Shown: positions 53,370-64,000 of the stretch, piece after piece
How the letters are laid out: the number at the start of each line of letters is the position of its first letter
How positions within the stretch are numbered: the stretch's first letter is position 1
Assembly: GCF_002776525.5 (NCBI RefSeq)
Contig: NC_045436.1
Coordinates: 49,893,313-49,957,312, forward strand
DNA: 64,000 nt
Direction of reading: 5' to 3'
From: Piliocolobus tephrosceles
Taxonomy: Eukaryota > Chordata > Mammalia > Primates > Cercopithecidae
The notes under the pieces: model-generated
Database searches by the model: none
What the model was told of the DNA's origin: nothing
Seen by the model: only the letters and a program-made list of their open reading frames with translations
Program-made: the position numbers and the translations under genes

Positions 53370-54427
53370 ATTCACTAATTTTTATATCTACCACTCAAAC
53401 ACCTGTGAAGATGTTGATTAAATAGAATCAAGGAAGAATAGTGTTAGCGAGGACCTCAAGAGATTATCTTGGTTATCTTCAGATAGATGAGAGTTAATAC
53501 CTTAAGCGGAAAATGTCAGTATTATTGGTTTTATTACACATGATGTAACAATGTGGTTACAGGATCTCAAAAGGTTGTCGTCATCTTCTTAAACCCAAAT
53601 ACTGATCACGTTACCAGACATCTGCTAAAAGGATTTGCTGTAAAAATTAGTAAGAGAGTCTTAAACTGAAAAAAAAGGCCAAGAATCTACCAGGGTTTTC
53701 TAAGGCAGATGTGGAATTTGATTATGGATAAGTGAGTTGTTTCTACATGAAGTAGTTTTTATTTATATTTGTCTATTAGTTTTTTTCCCTGTTCCCACCC
53801 CCGGCTTTTAGGGCCTGATGTGTTGGGTAAAATTAAGTGGGAATGCTTTGCCTTTATTGTCAGTCATCAACCTTTGGTCTGGAAAAATTCCTTAAAAGAG
53901 GCTCGTATTAGGTTTTGAAATAAGCGAGGAGATAAAAACTTTGTATTGAAGAAAGTTGTTGAAACCTGTTATGCTGGTTTATGTCCCATCAAAGAGTTTG
54001 TCTGCAGTTGTGGGAACCTATGTTTGGAAAGAGACAAGGAAAATCACAGTGAAGTAACAGAAGACTTGGCCTAAGTATTCTAATCTTATATGAAAACTGA
54101 ACCCCAGTATATGATTTATGAGAAGTATCCAAACAAATATAAACATATCCAGAAAATTCTAGAATCAGTATTTCCCTTGACATCGAATGAGATAAATCTG
54201 AGTAAGAATTTCAAATATCCAGATGACCAGGCAAAATGGCCCTGTGAAATTTTAAAACCAAATTTGTAAATAGAAGCAGAATATTTTATTTTGTTTTTAA
54301 ATTGCAAACATAACAAATGCTTAGTGGAATAAAAACAACTTCAAATTCAGAAATGTAAAAAGTGAAAGCAGAGAATTTGTGCTTCTTAACTAAATATATT
54401 CAAGGTAAAATATAGAAATAAGTATTT
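53370..54427 (+). other. Intron 2 AT-rich DNA
   Basis: No named repeat or exon recognised. Confidence 0.45.
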
Positions 54428-55050
54428 TTAAAGTTTTATTTTAATTGACACATAATTGTCCATTTTTCTGGGGTAAAGTGTGATGTTTTGATACATAAAT
54501 ACATTGTGTAATGATCAATCAGGGCAATTAGCATATCTATCACCTCAAAGATTCATCATTTCTTTGTGGTGAGAACATTCAAAATCCCCTCTTCTAGCTA
54601 TTTTGAAGTATACAATATATTATTATTGACCGTAGTCACCCTATTATGTAATAGAACACCAGAACTTATTCCTGCTATCTAACTGTAACTTTGTACCTGT
54701 TGACCAACCTCTCCCCATCCTTCCCTCCTGCCTTCTTTTCCCCAGCCTCTGTTAACCACTGTTCTATTCTCTACTTCTGTAAGATCAGCTTTTTCAGATT
54801 CCCCACATACAAGTGAGATCATGCAGTATTTGTCCTTTTGTGCTTGGCTTATTTCACTTTACATGGTGTCCTCTAGGGTCATTCATATTGTCACAAACGA
54901 CAGGATTTTGTTTTGTTTTTATGCTGAATAGTATACCATTGTGTACGTGTATACCACATTTTCTTTATCCATTCATCCATTAATGGAAACTTGGGTTGAT
55001 TTCATATCTTGGCTGTTGTGAACAGTGCAATAAACATGAAAGAGCAGATA
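54428..55050 (-). mobile_element. L1 3' fragment
   Basis: TTGACACATAATTGTCCATT, GGGCAATTAGCATATCTATC, TATACCATTGTGTACGTGTA and GAACAGTGCAATAAACATGA are the complement of an L1 3' UTR and the end of ORF2. Uninterrupted and the longest L1 piece here. Confidence 0.9.
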
Positions 55051-56280
55051 CCTCTTCAACATACGGAAGAAATAGCTATCTATTTCTAAATCAGTTTAAG
55101 TAGCCAAAATGTACATTGTTTACCTGTTCACAACTGTCTCAGATTCAGAATGTTTGCTAGTTTTGAGATCATAATACTTAGTCTTTTCTTCATTATATGA
55201 CAAAATGTGGAACAGAAAAGCTAAGTTACTACAACCAGCTTATTAAGTCAGAAACCTAAAATCAGAATACTCATGCTTTACCAATGGTTTGCCCTACAAA
55301 TGAGGAATGAATGACAACATAACCTTATTTTTAAAATTGTTTTTTAAGCAGCTATTGTGTCCATTCCTGCCTCCTCTGTTAAAAGGACAGAAGAAAATTA
55401 TCCTGAGATTCAGTAACTGGGACTTCTTTATATCCACTCTGGTCCCGAGATAAAGGAATTTATGCAGCGCGGTGACAGGAATCTTGAGGCTTTGTTGGTG
55501 TGGATCTGGAGTCTGTCTGGCACCGGTGGATTTGCTGGAGTACCATGGGATGTGATGAAAATGTGTTCCAAATATTTTGATACACACATCTCTAATTTTT
55601 CTACTAATCCTCGACTCTGGATGTTTATTTTCATGTATCTTTCCTTAATTGTTCTTATTTTGACCATGATTTATGAACCTAAAGGCAAGACTTTTCCCAA
55701 TCCTAGAATGGTAACAAGAAAGAGATATTTCTTCAGATTGGCTTTGTGGGGGCTGTGGAATACTAGGGTCATGTGGTTTTTAGCCTGATTATGAAGTGGA
55801 GATTAGGTAATTCATTCAGCTTTATTTGTTTATATTGTTGATGCCTCTCCTTCACATGCCAATTAGATGTTAAAGGGTTTACTACTCCATGGCTTCTTTC
55901 TCCTGTGCCCAAGTCCTTTTCTGATGTTGTTTGGCTACATTTGCCAAGAGGCTCCTTGTAATTTATCACTGGCCAAATAACCTAAGCAAGGTCACCCGTC
56001 TCATGAGCCACTGAGAAAGGATGGCATTCTCCAGGTGTCAAGTCCATGCAGGATTTCTTGTGTTTAGTTTTCAGAAAGTGCTTGATCACAATTCAGAGAA
56101 ATTAGAGTTGGATCGGACTTCTGAAGTCATGCATTCCAACCTCCCACACGAGGCAAAAGTTTCTTTTGTGTTCCTGACAGTCCTCTAGCTTTTGTTGGAA
56201 CCAGCCCCAGCAAATATATTCATCTGTATTCCAACAAACAGTTCTGATTGAGGAAAAAAAATTTTGTGACATGCAAGAAG
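55051..56280 (+). other. Intron 2, no exon recognised
   Basis: A 108-codon + frame at 55462-55788 contains a hydrophobic stretch (LWMFIFMYLSLIVLILTMIY), but I recognise no family, and opposing frames overlap it. Probably chance. Confidence 0.4.
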
Positions 56281-56289
56281 AGAGTGCAA

Positions 56290-56490
56290 ATGAAATGGAT
56301 AACATTGAATAACTACCATTTCTTCAACACTGGACACATGGTCTTGATAACAACCTAGGAGGCAGGTTTTATAATCCCATTTGACATACGAAGAAACTAA
56401 GGCACAGAGTGGCTAAATAACTTGCCCCACGTGACCTAGTTAAAAATGATTGGAGCTGAGACTCACACCAAGGCGAATTCAATTCTAGAG
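56290..56490 (-). repeat. MIR copy
   Basis: ATAATCCCATTTGACATACG, AACTAAGGCACAGAGTGGCT and TAACTTGCCCCACGTGACC are in antisense MIR order. Confidence 0.85.
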
Positions 56491-56759
56491 CCAACCCTCT
56501 CTTTCACTACATCTGCTACTGTCTTCCAACTTGAAGCAGGGAAATAGCTGTGGGCCTGACTGCCTTTCTTCCATTCTTTAATTTTCCTTGAAGTTACTCA
56601 TCAGCCATAGTTGTGAAACGTTAAAAAGAGTCCTGGAGTGAATTCAGTTATGTTCTTGTAGGGGCCTTAACAACTTGGGAGGAGCTTGGAAGATTGACAG
56701 AAAGTTTTCCTGAGAAATCAATTCCGAAGAATTCTGTTCTAGCTATTTGGCCCCCCTGA

Positions 56760-56890
56760 ACTTCTGTTTTCTTAATTTGCAAAATGGAGATAATTATAGC
56801 TGCTTTTCAGGATTGTTGTGATTGAATGAGAAAACCTATAAAGACCCTTAAAGTGTAGGACACTTAGAAGGTGCTCAGGGGAAAGGATGG
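56760..56890 (+). repeat. MIR fragment
   Basis: TTTCTTAATTTGCAAAATGG, then AGGATTGTTGTGATTGAATG, fits the sense MIR 3' half. Confidence 0.7.
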
Positions 56891-56945
56891 ATTATTATTT
56901 TATCATTGTTGTTGTTACTATTATTATTAATAATTATTAGGAGAG

Positions 56946-57335
56946 CATCTTAGTTTGGGCTGCTATAACAAATTCCATGGACTGGGTGGCTTAGACAACA
57001 GAAATTTATTTCTCACAGTTCTGGAGGCTGGACTTTCACAGTTCTGGACTTCCCAAGGCCAAGATCAGGGCACCTACACTTTGTGTCTGTCGAGGGCCCA
57101 CTTCCTGGTTTGCAGATGTCCGTCTTCTCATGATATCCTCACGTGGTGGAAAGTAAAGGGAGAGAAAACAAGCTTTCTGATGTCTTTTTATAAGGGCATT
57201 AATCCCATTCAAGATGGCTCTTCCCTTGGGACCAAATCACCTCCCAAAGGCCCTACCTCTTAATACCGTTATATTGGGTGTTAGGAGTTCAACACAGGAA
57301 TTTGGGGAGACACAAACATTTAGTCTGCAGCAGAA
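56946..57335 (-). mobile_element. MLT1-type MaLR LTR
   Basis: TTTGGGCTGCTATAACAAAT, CAGAAATTTATTTCTCACAG, TTCTCATGATATCCTCACGT and CAAATCACCTCCCAAAGGCC are the complement of an MLT1A/B LTR, the same family as 19227-19589. Confidence 0.85.
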
Positions 57336-58686
<1,351 letters not shown>

Positions 58687-59014
58687 TGAAAAAAGTCTTA
58701 AATATTATATGTGAAATTGGGCAAGAGGACTGAGAATTTCTACTTTCTGCATCTTAGTACTGCTTGAGTTGCTTTTTATGTGTTTGTTTTACAGTGAACA
58801 CATATTGCTTTTTTTTAGAGGCACTTATTTTCTTCCAGTCAATTGGATCACTCATAAATTATTGCAGATAGGAATTTTTCTTGCTTGTTCTTTAAAAATA
58901 GATTTAATGCAGTTTTATAAATTTCTTTATCTATTTCAGTGTTTCATAACTGTTTCTTTGATGATGCTTTTTAAACCCAGTTTTTTAGTAGGAAGCTTGC
59001 CATCATATACATGA

Positions 59015-59175
59015 ATATACATGTTTAATAATAATAGCTGTTCTTTATTTAAGCAACACTATGTGCCAGACCATATTCTAAGCATTTGATATATATTAAC
59101 CCATTTAACCCTTATAACAATGCTCTGAGTAGTCCAGTTTACAAATGAAGAAATGAGGCATGGGAAGTTTAAGAA
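59015..59175 (-). repeat. MIR copy
   Basis: ACTATGTGCCAGACCATATT, CATTTAACCCTTATAACAAT and GTTTACAAATGAAGAAATGA are in antisense MIR order. Confidence 0.85.
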
Positions 59176-60346
<1,171 letters not shown>

Positions 60347-60599
60347 GCTTCTTTCTTTTTTGATAGAAAAATGCCAGAAATTTCAGAATAGTCATTATTA
60401 GCCCACGATTATTTTTGTTTTCAATGAAGAAAAAAGAAAAGAAAAAAAGTCGTAACTTTTTTTTCCCCCGGCTGTCCTTAAGGGTTTTAAAAGTTTCCTC
60501 ACATATGTTTTATGGAAAGCAAGGAAAAATATAGTGTGGAAGCTAAGCTATATAAAGGTTAGTGAGTAAACTTTCAATATGAGCAGAGCTTTTTAGAGC

Positions 60600-60805
60600 A
60601 GGGATAAGCAAACTTTTTCTGTATGTGGTGAGAGTAAAATCGAGGCTCTGTAGGCCACATACGGTCTCTGCTGCAGCAATTCAACACTGCTGTTGTAGTA
60701 TGAAAGCAGCCATAGACGATGTAGAAAGGAATATGCATGGCTTTGTTCCAGTAAACTTTATTTACAAAAACAGTCAGCAGGCCATAGTTTGCCAGCCTCC
60801 TCTGG
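60600..60805 (-). mobile_element. hAT-type (Charlie group) element
   Basis: AAGCAAACTTTTTCTGTATG at one end and CATAGTTTGCCAGCCTCCTC at the other, with AGTAAACTTTATTTACAAAA between: the complement of the family seen at 7696. Confidence 0.75.
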
Positions 60806-61365
60806 TAAGAACAGTTAGAGAGAAAGGTAGTGCCTTGAATGCCAGTCTAAGAAACGTATATTTTATTTCCTCAACGACAGAGGATTTTAAAGACATCACT
60901 TTTTTTTACCCTGGAGAACCCAGTTTATGTGTTTAATGTGCCCCCTTTTGTCATCAGATTTCATCCAAGTTACTATTAAAAGTTGCCAAGAAAGCTAAGC
61001 TGTGGCCTCAGGCAGATGGCTGAAAAAATAACGCAGTAAGATTTGCTTTCCAATGCCTTAAGAATTTGCATTTGTGTACCTTGAGTCAGTTGGGCTAAGA
61101 GGGAAATAGCAGTTTGTTCTTCTTACTCTGATAGATACATGAAGATGGGCTCCACGGGTAAGGGAGGTTAGGACAAGCCACTGAATGCAGTTGGGGGAAA
61201 TGTCTGCAAGTCCATATTATTTTTTGTCTGATTTGCAAGACTTATGTCTTGTAGATTTGATCATAACCCTGAGAAGTATTGGCAGACTAGTCTGTCAGGA
61301 AGTAATTCTACCCAAACTCACACAGGAACATTTTGAATACTGCTGAGAATCCAAAGTCAATAGGG
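60806..61365 (+). other. Intron 2, no exon recognised
   Basis: Nothing supported. Confidence 0.4.
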
Positions 61366-61556
61366 TTGCCAGGATGAGCAAATAAAAATCTAGTTAAATC
61401 CAGGACACCCAGTTAAATTGGAATTTGCTCAACAAAAAAATGTAAGTATAATTATGTCCCATTCACTATTTGGAACATACATAAACTAAAAAATTATTTG
61501 TTGTTTGTCTGAAATTCAGACTTAGCTGGGAATCCTGTATCATAACTGGCAATCCT
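61366..61556. mobile_element. Palindromic MITE-like element
   Basis: AGGGTTGCCAG at the left end and CTGGCAATCCT at the right are near-inverted. Inner segments (AATTGGAATTTGC and GAAATTCAGACTTAGCTGGG) also pair roughly. It is an old fold-back DNA element common in mammals; I do not name the family. Confidence 0.65.
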
Positions 61557-62129
61557 AAAAATGAAGATAAATGAATAAATAGTTTCTTGCACGACATAAA
61601 TTACATCATTATGTCACTTGATTAGTACCCTTCACCAAGGATTTTTTTTTTTAATTGTGGGAGTCTAATGACAGTTGAATCTCATTAATTCCAACCTCAC
61701 TGTTTTAGAATTTTGATTATTTATGCAAAAGCTATGCTAAAGTGCACTTTATTCTCTTCATGAATTTAGGAAGCCTATTTGTCATTGATAGTACAAATAA
61801 AACCGAAAGAAAACTATTTATCTCCTTGGGAGATTACAAATAGTGTAATTACCTTTTAACTAGAAGTTATTGTTGTTTAGAATGTGCTTTTCATTTAATA
61901 ATTATAGATCATTCTCAGTTATTCATTGAAATAAGTCAAGACTTTACCAGGCAGAGTCAGGTGCAGCCACTTAAGTCCTCATGGCCCTCTTTGCATCCCA
62001 TCTGCTCCAGTTCACAATGTGTCTTGCCAGTTTCTCCTATACCATTGTGTTTGTTTTGTTCCTTATCTCCTCTAGAGCCTCACACAATGCTTGCTACTGA
62101 GAAGGCAAACTGTAGATGTTGACTAGTTG
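61557..62129 (+). other. Intron 2 AT-rich DNA
   Basis: No exon or named repeat recognised. Confidence 0.4.
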
Positions 62130-62396
62130 TGGCTGGGAGGCCGAGGTAGGTGGATCCCTTGAGCCCAGGAGTTCAAGACCAGCCTACGTAACATGACAAA
62201 ACTTCATCTCTACAAAAAATACAAAAATTAGCCAGGTGTGGTGGTGCATACCTGTGGTCCCAGATACTTGGGAGGCTGAGGTGGGAGGATGGCTTGAGCC
62301 CCAGGAGTTCAAGGTTGCAGTGAGCCTTGATCATGCCACTGCACTCCAGCCTAGGCGATAGAGCAAGATCCTGTCTCAAAAAAAAAAAAAAAAATT
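62130..62396 (+). mobile_element. 5'-truncated Alu
   Basis: Starts inside the first box (GGCTGGGAGGCCGAGGTAGG) and ends in a poly-A run; ACTAGTTG occurs on both sides. Confidence 0.9.
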
Positions 62397-63422
62397 TACT
62401 AGTTGAATTAATGAATAAATGCTACCTGCCTGTGTTAAAATAAACAAGCTGTCTTTGTTTCAAACTTTTCTTACATTTTAAATTTTAAAGATAATTTGAT
62501 TGGTCTTTCCTTATTCCAAATTTTAGTACTTAAAGGGAATTTTGGGTAAAGTTAGTTTCATTTCATAGGGCCTTTCAGAGGCTAAGAATGAAAACATGTT
62601 CTTGAACTTGCAAATGTGTATCACAAGGAGAGAGATGGAGAAGCACTGGTAAAGTCACCATGAGCACCCCTGTGAGCTTTCTTCTTGTGTAGGACCATGG
62701 GTCTCACACTATCAGGATATTAGCAGGGTGGAGCCTGCAGTCTTCCTTACTTGCCCCTGCTGGCCATGATTATGGATGTATGTATATGTATACACACACA
62801 CATACACATATACATACATAGATATACATACATACATAGATATACTTAAATAAATCCCCATACGTCTTCCAAGGAGATGGAAGTATTGTATCACTACCAA
62901 TTATGGCTATCACTGATAAATAATACTTTAGTGACTTGAAACAAATATGTAGACATTCACACACTTTAAGCCACATTTGTATCATTAGAGATTACTGTAT
63001 ACAAGCCATCTGAAAGACCCTTGAGAACTACCAGTGAATTCTGGAGCACTCTTGAAGGAAATTAGACATGAATGGTTTGTGTGTGGAACAGGTAACACCA
63101 GAATTTCTATTGCCTGGAAACATATTCAAGTGAACTTGTTCTTAGTTTCCATCAGTAGCTTTTTTCTTCTCTATTTTCTCCAGCAGAGTAAAAGGATTCC
63201 CGGGAACTGTGAGATTAGGTATTAAATCTCCATCTTTCTTCTCATTCTTACCCATGTCCCTGAAGCATCTTTTCCTAGCAGTCCATGATAATTTAGGAGG
63301 CTGCACTGAATCCATGTCAGGGCTGACACAACTGGGCATGCAGTTCCTTGGATATGATCCTTTCTTCTAAGAGAGTCGAGTCATGGTCTGACTATTCCTT
63401 TTTGTTTTTCCTTTCCTCACAG
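62397..63422 (+). other. 3' end of intron 2
   Basis: A TATG/ACAT-type simple repeat at 62775-62847, then unique DNA into the exon 3 acceptor. Confidence 0.5.
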
Positions 63423-63624
63423 CACCCTGGAGGGTTATTATGTGGATGATGCCTTGCAGGGCCAGGGAGTTTACACTTATGAAGATGGGGGAGTTCTCCA
63501 GGGCACGTATGTAGACGGAGAGCTGAACGGTCCAGCCCAGGAATACGACACAGATGGGAGACTGATCTTCAAGGGGCAGTATAAAGATAACATTCGGCAT
63601 GGAGTGTGCTGGATATATTACCCA
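63423..63624 (+). CDS. SETD7: SETD7 coding exon 3 (residues 57-124, further MORN repeats)
   Basis: The acceptor is TTTCCTTTCCTCACAG|CACCCTGG, with a good polypyrimidine tract, and the donor is TACCCA|GTAAGC. The exon is 202 nt and ends in phase 0, so the window holds exactly 124 codons. It encodes a second MORN unit (LEGYYVDDALQGQGVYTYED), a more degenerate unit (LQGTYVDGELNG), and the start of a third canonical unit (FKGQYKDNIRHGVCWIYYP). In the full-length protein of 366 residues the catalytic SET domain begins well after this point, so the gene continues past the right edge. No frameshift or stop is present, so these exons look functional. Confidence 0.96.
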
Positions 63625-64000
63625 GTAAGCCGTGTGACTGTTCACTCTGCTGGAAAGTAACATATTGTGTCTCTTTACAATGAAGAGTAAAATGTATTCT
63701 GTGTTAGAACTTGGGAGCTGTGAAACTTGAGAGTCACCATAGCTGACGCCAAGAGTTTATGAGGCATGGCCTCTCACTGTTACTCACTATTGGCTTAGAT
63801 TGTTGGCCCTTGAATCCATTATTAATTATTTTTCAGCATTGATTTGGAAAGGAGTAATTAATCATGATTAAAACAAATTGGGACAAATTGGTTTTATTGT
63901 ATCACTAATAAAGGCAAAATACATTGCTTTTAATTCTTTTGGCACATAGAGGGAGATGGTGGAAAATTTTATTGTTGCTATTAGTTTTATTCCCTGTTTC
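63625..64000 (+). other. SETD7: Start of SETD7 intron 3
   Basis: The intron opens with GTAAGC and runs off the window. The 376 bases seen are AT-rich and hold no recognisable repeat or exon. Confidence 0.9.

Noticed and set aside
55462..55788. 108-codon + frame with one hydrophobic stretch in intron 2
   Set aside because: A single chance-length frame without homology I can recognise, overlapped by antisense frames.

Overview
This window is nuclear DNA from a primate, most likely an Old World monkey. Alu elements fill it on both strands. Two of them (about 28682-28989 and 45779-46071) carry a variant set, including GTGGCCGGATCTCAGC and CTAGTTTTTTGTATTTTTTA, that I associate with cercopithecoid (AluYR-type) Alus rather than human ones. 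MaLR, ERV, L1, L2, MIR and hAT remnants make up most of the rest. A run of ten N at 47501-47510 marks an assembly gap.

The only protein-coding gene I can support is SETD7 (SET7/9 lysine methyltransferase) on the + strand. Its first three coding segments are present: 40529-40568, 50016-50145 and 63423-63624. All have canonical GT/AG junctions and phases that join correctly. Together they encode the first 124 residues, which are the N-terminal acidic leader and most of the MORN-repeat domain. The catalytic SET domain lies beyond the right edge. The start codon sits in a CpG island (about 39.4-41.3 kb) without an obvious TATA box.

Layout: 1-39.4 kb is intergenic DNA upstream of SETD7, with layered transposons and no convincing gene. 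It includes a solo HERV-K-type LTR with a 5-bp target duplication (6106-7110), a class I ERV solo LTR split by an Alu (13883-14591), a THE1 solo LTR (15936-16289) and two related LTR ends (15.2-15.9 and 17.9-18.2 kb). It also holds an unexplained arrangement of inverted and direct repeats at 9.5-10.9 kb. 39.4-41.3 kb is the promoter CpG island and exon 1. 40.6-50.0 kb is intron 1, 50.1-63.4 kb is intron 2, and 63.6-64.0 kb is the start of intron 3.

The most unusual gene-level feature is a broken processed copy of ferritin heavy chain (FTH1-like, - strand, about 50173-50805). Its poly-A-derived tail begins within about 15-25 nt of the SETD7 exon 2 splice donor. I found no new multi-gene system. 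The points worth following are the pseudogene next to the splice site, the 9.5-10.9 kb rearrangement, and a possible 50-codon upstream ORF in the SETD7 leader.
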